Assembly: GCA_947623455.1 (NCBI GenBank)
Contig: OX392533.1
Coordinates: 31,618,229 to 31,682,228 of the forward strand
Origin: Mimachlamys varia
Taxonomy: Eukaryota; Mollusca; Bivalvia; Pectinida; Pectinidae
Reading direction: 5' to 3'
DNA: 64,000 nt
The stretch's first letter is position 1. Each line of letters begins with the position of its first letter. Below, piece by piece: positions 23,823-35,516 of this stretch. The notes beneath the pieces were generated by a model. The model was given only the letters and a program-made list of their open reading frames with translations, was not told where the DNA came from and did no database searches. The translations under genes and the position numbers were made by a program.

Positions 23823-24700
23823 GGTAATACAAATAGTTTTCATTGAACTTATATTAATTTACTATGGCACTTTGGAAACAACTGTGATCTTTGAAACTAT
23901 ATACAAAAGTGAAGAGGAGGACATTACCATACACATGTCTATAATAGTATTCCAGATGTGTTTGATATTTTCCTAAGGCAAGGAAGAAGTGCCGATTACT
24001 GTCAGCTCTAAATAAACATCACTTAAGGAGGTTAAAACGAGAGGCGAAGGGGTCGTGTAACGCTCTCCTGAATACAGCTGTGTGAAAACCATCATGTAAT
24101 ACTCATGTAAACGGCAAGTCATTGCTTCCCCCTATTATGCAAAACAAGTTTATCTTCATCCAACATTATATCCAAGGATGTTTCACATCAAATATGGAAC
24201 AAATTATTTCATTCCTTCAGAATTAAAAGAAGTAGTTCCCTTATGAGTCCCCAACCCCAGGACCCTTGAATGCGGAGTCAGACAGTTTGTTTATACAAAA
24301 CTATTCCCTTTCACTTTCATATGTTTCAGACTAAATTTAGAATTAATTTTTTCATTGGTACAGACGAATATTGTAAAGAATTTGGCCAATTTCCCCTATT
24401 GGGCCCACCCCTTAGGCCTTTTGGGACAAGACTTTTTTCCCCTTTAGCCATTTGCAAGGATCTTTCAGACAATATGTGCTTATTATAAAAATACAGGTGA
24501 TGATTTATCTTGTATTTGTTATTGTCGGGAGTAGTTCCAATATGAGTATGCCGTCCATTTTCTATGGCAATTGGCGGAACAAAATCAAGTTCCTCTTCAA
24601 AGGCAAGCATTTTTCATATCTTCATAATCATCAAAATTCTACAGTAGATAATAATTGTCTATACTTGTAGACAAAATGTTGAACATAAAGGAAAAGTCAC
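23823..24700. repeat. AT-rich, with mollusc-type repeat fragments
   Basis: The stretch near 24.38-24.45 kb (ttggccaatttcccctattg, gggcccacccctta) resembles a dispersed bivalve repeat. ORFs on both strands at 24.27-24.67 kb lie over it and are not supported. Confidence 0.35.
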
Positions 24701-24707
24701 ACCAACC

Positions 24708-24802
24708 ATCTCCCGCCATCGCCATACGTGGTTTCACCACGCCGGGTCTGACCCAGCGTTGTCCTGACTGACTCACATGATGGTTCTTTGCTGCGGGAGA
24801 GT
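24708..24802. repeat. compact structured element with nested hairpins
   Basis: Outer ends tctcccgc and gcgggaga pair. Inside are two adjacent stems, cgtggt-ttc-accacg (24727-24741) and cgccgggtc-t-gacccagcg. It is locally GC-rich in an AT-rich region. Function unknown; either a small foldback element or a structured RNA. Confidence 0.45.
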
Positions 24803-25202
24803 CAAATTATAAATCAGTCACATTATTATGCGTATAGTACAATATGAAATTTGGAATTAACTTCAAATACAAGTTAACAAATTTAGTGTATTAAAGCATT
24901 TTCGTTAATATTTGAGCAATCCCACTACCTAACTGAAGTGCTTAACGAGGTTAACATTGATTTTTAGGGGAGATTAACTTTGTTTGTGTATGTTGAGATA
25001 TTCTTCTAAAACATGTTTTTACTCTATTGTTAACAAAAGTAACTAGGTAAACTAAACTTAAAAGTAATGCATATTGTTGTCTATACCCTAACGACCGCAA
25101 AGATACCAAAATTATAAACATACATTGAACATTTTAGGAAATATGGTCCTTTGTAACTTACTACATACAAGGCATTACATGAACCTTAACTTAACTTTAA
25201 CA

Positions 25203-25680
25203 GATATTTTTTTCTATGGTTAGTAGACTTGCAACTAGTAGCAAGTCAATTTCCATAAGTCGAAATAATCTGTTTACTGCAATTCTGTTGGAAAACGCCA
25301 TTCGTATTGGAAGGTTAGTTAAAATATATATGGCGTTGAGCAAGGAGATGCACTTCAATTATTGTACTTAAAAATACAAGAAAAAGTGGTTCTTGTGTTT
25401 TAGTAAAAAGGTATTGTTGGATAAGTATGAAATCTTCACCAAGCAAATAACATCACATTACTAAGAAACATTCCAAATCACTTAAACATTGTAAATTGGC
25501 AGGAGAATTTAATAAAATAGTGAAATCTGCTAAATTTAGCAGCCTAAAGAGATATTTTTTCGTGAGGTAAGGAGACTTGAAACTAACAATTAACTAATTT
25601 TACGAAATTAATCATTTACTGTAAGCATGGTGAAAAATGCCATTTTTTGGTTTTAAATTAACTCTTAAAGGTTGGAAAAT
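25203..25680 (+). repeat. diverged direct repeats, including family D copy 2
   Basis: 25.20-25.32 and 25.55-25.68 kb share agatattttttc, gacttg-aacta, tttactg and aaaaatgccat-like words in the same order. Between them 25.34-25.47 kb matches 11.88-12.01 kb (gcaaggagatg, caagaaaaagtg, aacatcacattactaa). No coding capacity. Confidence 0.5.
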
Positions 25681-26663
25681 AAATCAGAACTGAGTTTAGC
25701 CTAAGGCTAATATTGTACGTAACACATACGAAGTGTTTCCAGCAACTTTTAATTTTCTTTACATTGAGAGCTATTTGAAATTGCCAATTCTTGTATGTGT
25801 CTAGCAGCCATAACTCAGAATAAAACAACAAGAGTGTGTGAAGTTAATGTGCATTTTAAACAAGTTGGCTCAAATGAGTAAACTTGTCCTGACTTATTCC
25901 TCACTTTTACATGCGTGTTTTGATTATACATGCTTTTCAAAAGCAGAAATTGTTTCTTTTGGTTTTAAAGTTAATTTTGTTATTAACCCTACCCCTTTTG
26001 GTACCCAAAACCCACTTTCGGCCAAACATTTACTACAGTTATTGCACATGTAATACACAAGGGCACCTTTAACATATTGAGGCGGGGAAAATCCTAATTT
26101 ACCGGGGCTGAAAAAGGGGCTTTATAGACAACATTCAAAATAGTGTTACTACATTTGTATCACTTTGAATTTATTTCTTTAGTTATAAGGGTCGTTATGT
26201 ACAGGCATTGACAGTGATCTGGTTGTGACGCGATTCGCACGACACAACTGCTTGGCGCCGCAATGTTTTGCAATACCGTCAAAGAAATTGGAATGCACTT
26301 CATTGGAATTAAAGGTATACCAGAACTCATTTATTGTATAATCAGACGAAATGTGTTCCATATGTTTTATGTTTCAAAATCTTGAAGGAACCAAGCAATG
26401 GCCGTCAGCGAATAGATGTTATTCAGAAGCGTGCACGGCGCCATATTTGAACAAATATCAAACCGCCGAGCCCTTTTTCATTGCGAATACACTAATTTAT
26501 TCGCAGTCAGAGTTTACTAAGCTCAAGAAGGGAAAGGTGTGACTATATGTATATACTACATTTGGTCATGCTAACCTTGTATGACAGGATATAAAAATAT
26601 ACGTGTGTTGTATATGTATTAACAACAATGAGATATATAAAGGCAGTTTAGTCAATGTTCATA
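25681..26663. other. intergenic, no gene recognised
   Basis: AT-rich. The part at 25.97-26.11 kb (cctaccccttttggtaccca) resembles the repeat near 24.4 kb. Confidence 0.35.
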
Positions 26664-26890
26664 AAGGGGCCGCGGCTGAGTGGTTAAGGTGTTCCGGTAT
26701 TTTACCACTAGCCCTCCACTTCTGGGTTGCGAGTTCGAAACCCACGTAGGGCAGTTGCAAGGTACTGACCGTAGGTCGGTGGTTTTTCTCCGGGTACTTT
26801 GACTTTCCTTCACCTCCAAAACCTGGCACGTCCTTAAATGACACTGGCTGTTAATAGGACGTAAAACAAATCAAATCAAACTAAACCAAG
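26664..26890 (+). mobile_element. SINE with tRNA-Ser/Leu-like head and Meta-type tail
   Basis: The head has an A box ggctgagtggttaaggt and a B box gcgagttcgaaaccca, as in class II tRNAs. The body contains ctgaccgtaggtcggtggtt and tttctccgggtact. The tail has ctggcacgtccttaaatgac, ggctgttaataggacgtaaa, and an A-rich aaatcaaatcaaact end. This is the common mollusc SINE arrangement and the best evidence for a bivalve source. Pol III transcribed when active; reverse-transcribed by a partner LINE. Confidence 0.88.
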
Positions 26891-27120
26891 CTCCTGTACC
26901 GTCTTACATGGCTTCGACCCATACTACAGTTGAATTGCTGTTTAAAGAACTTCTCAAATTATTACCTTTATTTTTTAAAAAAAATCTTAGAAATCACTCA
27001 TTTTCATGAAGGGTTTTTAATTTCGTTGACCAATTTTATTTACTTAATCTACGAATTAACGTCTTTGAAATAATTACTAGTTTAACATTAAGCTTCAATT
27101 CTGTACAAAACAGTTACGTG

Positions 27121-27259
27121 AAAAAAACCCAGAAAATACCAAAGCGTCAGCAAAACCGTAATCCGACCACAAAAACGATTAAACTAGGGGCAAAATAGGA
27201 ACAAAGGAAAGATTTACATGGAGACTATCGTAAAAGCACAAGAGAATAAGACCAGGTGA
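27121..27259 (-). repeat. retroelement tail fragment (same family as 7.69-7.86 kb)
   Basis: On the minus strand: cctggtcttattctcttg, gcccctagtttaatcg and ttttgctgacgctttggtat, matching the non-coding tail of the RT relic at 7 kb. Confidence 0.65.
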
Positions 27260-28362
27260 AAATTGACTATTGCCTATCATGTTTCATATAAGAAAATAAA
27301 AATCATATGTAAATAAAAACTTGTTGCGTATGAATGACAGTAAAAGAAAAAAACAGCCCGTCGTTTTTCTTTTATTCGTGTGGGAAATGAACCATAGCAT
27401 ACCAAGCACACCACATAAATTCCTTGGTTTAATGGGGAGATGATCAAATTTCCATTTCGATTGATAAAATCCTTTGCCGGTAGTAAACTCTTATCCATAC
27501 AAAATCAACTAGAAATTATTGCACCAGACGGAAAACTTACATATCTACCAAATTAAGGTTTTTATCATATGTGTTTCTAAGGGTGAACTGTGTTATAAAA
27601 AAAGGAAAACTGTACGTTTGGCATTTAATGTAGATTGTATTGTTTCAAGTATTAAGATGACATAATAAAATTATTTGTGATTTAATTATTCAGCCTTATA
27701 TAGAAAATGACTCTAGGTAACATTTGTATTCCATACGCTGTCTGAGATTTTTTATAGTAAAATGATTGGTTACATATTTAGACCAATTTATGACTTAGAT
27801 TTTTTATTTTTTCTCTGGGGTATGTATCTTTAGGTAAGTAAAACTTGTTGGAATTTCTACAAATTTGTCCTTTATGTCCTAAGAGTAGGTGTGACATTTC
27901 GACATTTAACGCATGCACTTGCTCAGTAGACTTCCGGATCTCATATTCCTTAATAATACCTCACACTATTGGATAACGCTTAATTTATTAGCTGATGCGG
28001 GATATTTGATCTCCTTGTATACCGGTTTACCGCTGCTAACAAAAATACTCGTCGTTGGTAGATCATAGCTATAAAAAGGACATTAATATTGACTCCTAAA
28101 CACAGCTGGATTTTTTTTCTTTTCTTTCTAAATACCGGGGTATATGTTTCGGATCAATTAAAAATATATTCGATATTTATGAATTTGTAAATCAAATATG
28201 CTGCCATATTGCTAAACACTACATATGTACCTTTGGTTATGATAAACTAATAGGACTCGATATATTAAACAGAATGTATATTAAATATTACAATGTACTA
28301 TTTATGAGGGATATGAACGTATTGCAGTGCATGATTTTGTACTGCTCTTCAGGATTTTTATC
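27260..28362. other. intergenic, no gene recognised
   Basis: AT-rich. Short ORFs (for example 27.28-27.50 kb, minus) overlap the flanks of the tail repeat and show no domain. Confidence 0.35.
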
Positions 28363-28568
28363 CATGAAATTGCATGATAGTTAAGGTAATATCCCAGGGG
28401 TTTCGGGTAGCTCTTACCCGGAAGGCCTTGTACTTCTCCATATGTAATGTTTTAGCCGGCAGTTATCGTGAGACCCCGAGCAACACAGACGTTGCTGCGC
28501 TGTCTGACAGTATCATCATACTGACAAGTTAACTCGCTCTTCATATATTTATACCACTCGATTTCACA
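28363..28568 (+). repeat. left LTR
   Basis: Starts with a mutated end (catgaaattg where the right copy has tgtgaaattg) and ends gatttcaca. It differs from the right LTR at many positions, so the insertion is old. I cannot find an intact target-site duplication. Confidence 0.8.
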
Positions 28569-28572
28569 ATAT

Positions 28573-28590
28573 TGGTGTCAGAAGTGGGAT
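28573..28590 (+). promoter_or_regulatory. primer binding site, tRNA-Leu type
   Basis: TGGTGTCAGAAGTGGGAT is the complement of the CCA end and T-stem of animal tRNA-Leu. It lies four bases after the LTR. Confidence 0.8.
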
Positions 28591-29988
28591 ACACTACTTT
28601 TGATCATGGAAATCGAGTGGAGATATTTGTGCTTGAACTCAGTCAGAAACGCTGCGTTCACAGCAATCGTAGTTTTATTTTTGTGTTTGCTTTTTTGGTC
28701 TAGTTAGGTGAGGTTACCTGACCATCCATGTTCCAAAATCACTTGTAATTATTGAACATTCATGTATCGGCTTTGCTACATTGTTCCTGTATTGCATTTT
28801 TGTAACTTATGAGCACATACGGTAGAGCGGATGGGATGAATGTCATCTTATAGATATCTACCTATTGGATAAATAGCTTCATGTATTGTTGCATGTACTT
28901 ATTGTGATACGTTATTTGTTAAAGTTAATATAGTTTTCTGTACTTGTGTCAGTTTTCTACCTGAAGAGTTTCTTAACTGCTTTCACTGATGTAAATATAG
29001 CTCTCTGGGTCTTTTGTGCCTTGTTCGATGTTTCACACCTTAGTTTAGTACATATGTGTGGACAGTATACAGTTACAATGTGATTCATGCTCTTTCAATC
29101 AATAGTCAAAACCGTTTTTCCTCGATGTTTGAAACAACCTGGGCCCAGTTGTTCAAAAGATTAATAGCTTAATCAGTGATTAGTGCAAATTGTAATTATC
29201 CTGTAACTTGAAAATGAAACAATAAATTTAATTACAAATTTGCAGATATCAAATACCTGATATTGTCAATTTACATACAAAATGTCAAGAATGTACCTTG
29301 TATATTTACAGAATTATTCAAGTTTGTAAAATGTTTTGACTATTGACTGAGACGGGGAAAAGGCCAAAAGACGGTATAGAAATCCATCTAAAACGGAGGG
29401 GGAGCATAAGGAAAAAAGGGGAGGGGGAAGGAAAAGAAATTGACAAGCGCTAATGTACATGCCAATTAACAAAGAAATGAAATATGATCAGAAGTCAAGT
29501 AAAGATAACAAAGTCTCCCATATTAAGCAATATACCCATAGTCATCAAAGGCAGCACACTATAATTTCCGTTATTCTCCGGAACCAGTCGATTCGGCTAC
29601 TCCTCAGCCCCCAGTACCAGGCACTGCGGTAATGTTCGACGTCCTCTCTTTCAGAAACATTAATGTGGGCAATTTATTATACTCATTCCAAGTTTTAGAG
29701 AACCGCATCTTTTTAACTCGTTGAATGTTTTATGTCTCAGACCTATCTTTGTTCTCATTTAAGTGCATTGCATTCTTTTACTATATGCAATGTGCATTTA
29801 AGTATTTGGTCTAAACTGCAAACGCATTTAGATTTTATCAATTCTATAGCTACATCTATATTTGAATCATATGCAAGTATCCCCGTAGTGCGCTGATTTA
29901 TTGTGAAATAGTTTTTACTTGTATTTTAAGCTGTCTTTTTATCAGCTGTTTTTATAGTGTAAAATCCTTTTAGTAAACGGGGGAATGT

Positions 29989-30195
29989 TGTGAAATTGAA
30001 TGATAGTAAAGGTACGATCCTGAAGATTCCGGGTAGCTCTTACACGGAAGACCTTGTACTTCTTCATATGAAGAGTTTTAGCCGGCAGTTATCGTGAGAC
30101 CACCGAACAACACAGACGTTGCTGCGCTGTCTGACAGTATCGTCATATAGACTAGATAACTCACTGTTCATATTTTTACAGCACTTGATTTCACA
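29989..30195 (+). repeat. right LTR
   Basis: Begins TGTGAAAT after a polypurine tract at about 29.975 kb and ends ATTTCACA, a perfect terminal inverted repeat of 8 bases. Confidence 0.82.
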
Positions 30196-30229
30196 ATGCT
30201 TAAGTTAAATTGTTTTTTAAGTGTCTTCC

Positions 30230-31110
30230 CAAATCATAAATAAAATCTTGATAAAATAGTCGATTTCATGGCGGGTTTTCAATTTTGTTGATGCAAATGT
30301 TCAACTAAATCTGCCATTTTTATGTCTTTGAAAGAATTACGGGTTCGACTTAAAGACAAAATTCGTTCGATTGGGTACTCGTCATTGTCGAATTCATGAA
30401 CCTATGAAGGTGTGGGTATTTTGGGAAACCACACGAGTTGTCAACCATATGAATTCAAGAATCCAAAGAATCATTTTTTTTTCAAATTAGAAACGTCACC
30501 ATCAACTTGCAAACAATCTAGGAAGATGGTTTGGTTGTCAAAGCGACATATTAGCCTATCACTACCAGATGGTGGTCTTTTCAAATCGCACGACATTCGT
30601 CCGTCATCAGTTCAACTCATTCGTAAGACCTAAATGAGCATTCTAATTCCTCCTATTTTTGGAAACCACTGACAAATGATAAGATCACATTTCACATATG
30701 TAACAGTGATATGATTCTACGAACATCATCATAACTTTAAGCCGCTATATCCTGGCTTCTGATTGGTCAAAATATCGATGTTGTCCAGTTTCATTTAAAT
30801 TTGGTATGTATGTGTGTTATTACTCTACGAACTACAATGCAACTTCGATTTTGCGATTCAATAAAATGGCTGTCATTTCCAGGCCTCTGATTGATCGAAC
30901 TTTAAATATCGTCCGATGTTCATGAAACTTGGTTTATACATGAATTCAAGCACTGCGGACCACACTGTGGGGTTGGGCTGAATTCTGTAATGGTTCCCAA
31001 TTACAATGTATGGTTTATTACTTGATTGGTATATTCTATTTGCCGACATTTTTGATTCCATTACAGTCAGTTTCATTTATCCTCCTTTTGGATATCTGTA
31101 TACCTATATA
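30230..31110 (+). repeat. degenerate dispersed repeats
   Basis: 30.24-30.38 kb resembles 26.98-27.08 kb (tttcatg..gggtttt-aatttcgttga). At 30.74-30.93 kb two diverged units share ggcttctgattggtc/ggcctctgattgatc followed by aatatcg. No gene is supported; the 73-residue frame at 30.41 kb overlaps repeat sequence. Confidence 0.4.
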
Positions 31111-31659
31111 ATTGTTTCACCTACGTGTCATATACTTGAAATTAAGAAACTGGTCATGCATTGCTTTTTTTATTATTATTCTTGTTTTTGTTTACTTGTA
31201 CGGGTTAAGTTCAATCGAATCATAAGGATCGGTTAAAAGTAAACCGGAAGTTGTAAGTATATGCTTTCTATGCTGCACTGTAAATAATTACTGCTGATAA
31301 CTTTGGTCAATCTCGTTTGGAAACGAACTATACATACACATCAATACATAGTAAACTTATTGATTAAGACCATATCAATGATAGATTTGAAAGATTCGAA
31401 ACTTTCTATTTCGAGGATCAATTTTATTTGGTTTATAGCATTCAACGTTCTATGATTACATTTGGTCATGTGATGACCTGCCTCATTGTATGTTGTTTAT
31501 GTATGAAAGTGTGTCGAAGGTCTATTTAAAGATCGGGTCAATATATTTCCATACATAACCTTCAAAAGAAATACTAAGTAGTGAATCTTTCGGCTGAAGC
31601 AGTCGATTTTACTTGGGACGAACGAAAATCAGGTAATAACGAGCCTTTAACAGTACAAT
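31111..31659. other. intergenic, no gene recognised
   Basis: AT-rich, no supported feature. Confidence 0.35.
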
Positions 31660-31802
31660 AACCGTACTCAAAATGATTTTAACTAGGGACAAAATGCAAT
31701 TAAAGGAAATATTAACACGGTGACCCTTGTACAATTACAAGAGAAAAATACCAGGTATTCCGAAAGAGAAAGCGGTTTCTTCATTGACGACACCAGCTAT
31801 TT
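31660..31802 (-). repeat. retroelement tail fragment
   Basis: Minus strand: tggtgtcgtcaatgaagaaa, cctggtatttttctcttg, gtacaagggtcacc and tgtccctagttaaaatcatt. Same family as 7.69, 27.12 and 33.43 kb. Confidence 0.65.
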
Positions 31803-32726
31803 AGATATCGGTAAATACAAGCAAACGATAGACAACTATACCCTCGAGAACAAGCCCCGGTGTTCCGGAGGAGTAAACATCGTCTGTAATAAAAAAAAAA
31901 ATCCCAGTTTCATCTCGAATGAGGGTACGGTCTGCTAGGTAAATAGGGATATCACAAGGGCCCATCTTAGGTTTGTTTGTGGTGAAGACATCTTATAGCT
32001 CTTTTAGTCATATTTCAAGTACATCTGATAATCGATTTGCATTGCATTAACGAAGATATTACATGGAAATGTGAGACTTTCACACTAATTGATACACCAA
32101 CAGGCCATCCTTTAATGACCTTAGCTGTACATGTTAAAAGACAGTTGGATCTAATAAATCAAACTAAAGTCGATCTGAAATGTTAATATGTAGCTAATAT
32201 TATCAAATCGGGACATGATCGTATTAACGTAATTACATTGATGTCTCACCGCGAAAGAAAGGGAAAGAGTAATTAGAGCCATACATGCAATCGTCTTATC
32301 CTTCTTTCTACAGTTGTTACCGAGAAGGTTCCAATAGTACAAACATCTGTGTGTGATGATTTTATTTCAGAAGTAACTTCACATATTCACAGGTGGTATA
32401 TCAGATTGAAAGAAAAAAAATGATTTATGTAAAACACTGAGATTGTAAAGGTTTGTCTTAAAAAAATCAGAAACTACTAAAGCGTCAACAAAACCATAAT
32501 CCGAACTCTTGTAATCAACCATTCAATGTCAAACGAGAAATTGTCGAATACGTTGATTTCAGAAAAAAATACGCGACAAATTATGTTGCATTACCTTAAT
32601 AAGTCATTTATTCTAAATATTGTGTTTCTGCATCCGATGAATTTTATCTAAAATGAATCTGTAACGACTAACAAATATAATGAAATATACAATTTACAAT
32701 AAGTCCACTTACTCTTGAAATAGTCA
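31803..32726. other. intergenic, no gene recognised
   Basis: AT-rich. A short piece at 32.46-32.51 kb (aaagcgtcaacaaaaccata) is another scrap of the minus-strand retroelement tail. Confidence 0.35.
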
Positions 32727-32903
32727 GCTGACCCTTTCGCTTCTACATTAGTTTAGAAATTTTGGATTCCCAACTTTTGGCCCCTAGCATCACTGAAGAG
32801 TCCTAGGAGGACAAAACAGCAGTAAGTTTTTTTTTTTTTTTTTTGGCATACAATATATATTACTAAATTTAAAAGGTGTAGCATACGTGTCTGTTACGTC
32901 AGC
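32727..32903 (+). repeat. dispersed repeat family A, copy 2
   Basis: gctgaccctttcgcttctac ... ttttggcccctagcatcact ... gtcctaggaggacaaaac ... ctgttacgtca. Interrupted by a T homopolymer near 32.83 kb. Same orientation as 743-940. Confidence 0.75.
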
Positions 32904-33424
32904 TTTCAAAGAACTTGTTGCATAATGTAATAATGTTTTTTTCCAAAATAGCTTTTTCATTAAATTTAATTTATCAAGTATGACCAATTCCTAATAACCT
33001 ATCAGCCTTTAAAATCAATTTTCTCATTTTGGCCTACAGATGGTGACTTGGTCAACACAAGGCCCATATGTCAGAGGGACCCATACATATCTCGAAATTC
33101 TTGTATATATTCAGCAAGAATGTTGACAATTATAACACTTTTTAATAGCATGATCTAGTGATTTAATTATTGCCAAAATATAGTTAACATCATATATCAA
33201 ATGCATGCACCCCCTAAACTTCAAATTAACACATAAACTTGTACATATCTACTATATTATATCACAAACAACATTTTGCTTTTTGTTTAAGTCTCATTGA
33301 GACATATTTTTTTTTATCTTTGTGTGATATAAAGTTGAGTATTTAAAGTATGCTGATAATTGTGTTTACTTGTTGTGATTGAGACTGATAACCCCGTTTT
33401 CAATATGAGGACTAAACGTTTACA

Positions 33425-33590
33425 TGGATGTGACCAAGATTTACATGGCGGGTGTCGTCGATGAAGAAGAAGAATACTCTTACTCTTCCGGAAAGCATGT
33501 TTTGTTGTCCTTGTACTCATACAAGGGTCTTCATAAAATCTTTCCTTTCGTCATATTTTGCTCCTAGTTAAATGGATTCATGATTATTTT
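33425..33590 (+). repeat. retroelement tail fragment
   Basis: gcgggtgtcgtcgatgaaga, tcttccggaaagcatg, tacaagggtct and ttgctcctagttaaatgg. Same family as 7.69 kb. Confidence 0.65.
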
Positions 33591-33625
33591 GCAGTCCATT
33601 TTTTTAAAGAATACATGCAGCACCA

Positions 33626-33841
33626 AAGGTTCGAGAAACAATTGTTCCATCCATGCTTGGCATGTCAAAGATAGTTTTCTTCACAGACTGGAAATAAATC
33701 ATTCACGATAATTTTATGAAATGTTATACGTATAAGGATCGAGAAACAATTGTTTCATCCATGCTTGGCGTGTCAAGGATATTTTTCTTTACAGAATGGA
33801 AATAAACCATTCACGATAATTTTATGAAATGTTATACGTAA
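33626..33841 (+). repeat. tandem duplication, two units of 108 bp
   Basis: Unit 1 33626-33733, unit 2 33734-33841. Both contain tcgagaaacaattgtt, atccatgcttggc, ttcacgataattttatgaaa and gttatacgta. High identity suggests a recent event. Confidence 0.9.
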
Positions 33842-34029
33842 ATATGTTTCGGTTTAACAAAGTTAAAGTATATAGTATTACCTTTTTAGCCCAGTCATCA
33901 GATGCTGCCCAATTGAAACATCATTCGTCTGTGGTTCGACATCCGTCCGTTCTTGAACAATTTTGTTATTGCTATTTATGGATAAGTGTTTGATTGATCA
34001 TCCTAACAATTCTAGTGTTGGTCCTCCCT

Positions 34030-34180
34030 GGACCCTCCTGCATTGTCAGATATTTTTCAAGAAAACCGTGTGAATATTTCCTTTATTCATAATTTGCCCC
34101 TACTTTAATCGAATATGGGTCAGAATGTTGTTTTGTTGACGCTTCGGTATTCTCTGAGTTTTGTTTGTCACATTTTATTC
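34030..34180 (+). repeat. retroelement tail fragment
   Basis: cctactttaatcgaatatgg and gttgacgcttcggtattctc match the tail at 7.79-7.85 kb. Confidence 0.55.
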
Positions 34181-34599
34181 AAACTTGGTAAACTAAAATT
34201 AAGAATATTCATGCTTGGGAGGGAATTATCATTATGATAGGAACGACCGCAAAAAAAACCCTTTTTCTTATTTTAGGAGGTATGATTAATGAACATGATA
34301 TTACGCTCGCTAGTCAGTCACCTTCATTTTCGATATTTGTATATAGTTTAACAGGTTAACCTGTTTTTAAACACTTTCACTGTGGAATTAGGATACATTT
34401 ATAGACCTTTGGTTTTAGAATCAAATTAAGATCATGAACATAATTTATGTGTAGTTTGTAGTTATACAAATATAGACTTTCCCTCCGCAGGTCTTTTTTA
34501 ACTGTTGTGAATGCCTATTCACATCGCTGACTGGACATGAAGTACTAGCATTGTTGATAGGCCGTTCAGTAATACAAAAAATCATAAGTAAATATACAA

Positions 34600-34830
34600 A
34601 CTATAAAAACTGGAAAAGACGCCCTCGTTAAATTTTCGCCCTTTTTCCCCAACAATGGAAGGGCAAATGAGACAGGGCATATATTATTCGCAGCACAGGT
34701 TGGCGTCTCATATTATATGTATATATAACTATTTCTACATTTGCGAGGGCGAATTCAAGACAGGGCAAAATCAAATTTTTTCATGCGAGGGCAAAACTAA
34801 AGACAGGACGAACATTTCCAGTTTTACAGT
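34600..34830. mobile_element. MITE-like element with imperfect terminal inverted repeats
   Basis: Ends actataaaaactggaaa and tttccagttttacagt are imperfect inverted copies. Just inside, gacgccctcg pairs loosely with cgagggcaaaac-type words. About 230 bp and non-coding. Confidence 0.5.
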
Positions 34831-35328
34831 GCACATTCTTCTGACATGATTAATTTTAATTTGCTGAACCGCTGTAGTTGCCCTTGTGTGTTAACATTGT
34901 GCTCAACCATTTTTACGTTCATGTTTTTAATTAATATACACGTAGTCATCAGTTTCAGTTGTTGCAATACGAAAATAGTATATCTCAGCCTAAAAACAAC
35001 GTTGCGTTTGGGGCGTTATGACTTGCTTCAAATCGACGAAATTACAAAAAACATGAATGGAAACGAAAAGAAAAGAAATCTGGACTTATCCATACAATAC
35101 GAATTACACCAATTTTGACTCCAGTGCGAAACTTTATAAAGTCTGATTATATGTACTTGTCCTGGGTTTACGTCCCATTCATAATCATTGAAACTCACAA
35201 TTGTTCATAGGACAGATGGACCGTATTGCATGGGTTAATACGTTAACAATATGACATATATCCACAGGGTAACACAGTACTATGTGGTAAAAGTAAACAA
35301 AAATAACAGTAAAAAGATATGTCATACC
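34831..35328. other. intergenic, no gene recognised
   Basis: AT-rich. The 90-residue plus-strand frame at 34.85-35.12 kb has no recognised motif. Confidence 0.35.
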
Positions 35329-35334
35329 TTTATT
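35329..35334 (-). promoter_or_regulatory. polyadenylation signal AATAAA for the 35.4 kb terminal exon
   Basis: AATAAA on the minus strand, about 56 bases after the stop of the alternative terminal exon. Confidence 0.6.
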
Positions 35335-35389
35335 CTTAAATCACATATAAACATAATTGCATAAGAAGATTTTTCCATTAGGAGGAGCA

Positions 35390-35516
35390 TTATTCCGCAA
35401 CGTAGTTGGGTGGGTAATGAAGATTGACCTCTCCGGGACAGCTCGGGGTACGACAGCATTTCCCTGCTGGAGCAGGTTCCAAATGACACAAGGAAGGTAG
35501 ATTCCAAGTCACGCAC
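35390..35516 (-). CDS. alternative or duplicated terminal exon: second half of a VWC module
   Basis: Minus strand, acceptor ...cattggaag|G. Read in the phase left by the donor at 38553 it gives L-CVTWNLPSLCHLEPAPAGK, then CCRTPSCPGEV and a C-terminal NYVAE-stop. It parallels the 37.6 kb exon residue by residue (Cys pattern C-x8-C, GKCCRTPxCP, YP-NY-E end). It has its own stop (35390-35392) and an AATAAA signal. The pyrimidine tract is weak. Either an alternative last exon of the large gene or a remnant of a tandem duplicate. Confidence 0.65.

Larger units (their letters stand above)
28363..30195 (+). mobile_element. miniature LTR retrotransposon (TRIM-like), complete ends, no coding region
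   Basis: Two LTRs of about 206 bp (28363-28568 and 29989-30195) in direct orientation share gggtagctcttac-cggaag, ttttagccggcagttatcgt, cacagacgttgctgcgctgt and a cgatttcacaat-like end. The right LTR begins TGTGAAAT and ends ATTTCACA. Right after the left LTR is TGGTGTCAGAAGTGGGAT (28573-28590), complementary to the 3' end of animal tRNA-Leu: a primer binding site. Just before the right LTR is the polypurine tract aaacgggggaatg. The 1.4 kb interior has no gag or pol, so it depends on proteins from another element or is an internal deletion product. Confidence 0.85.
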
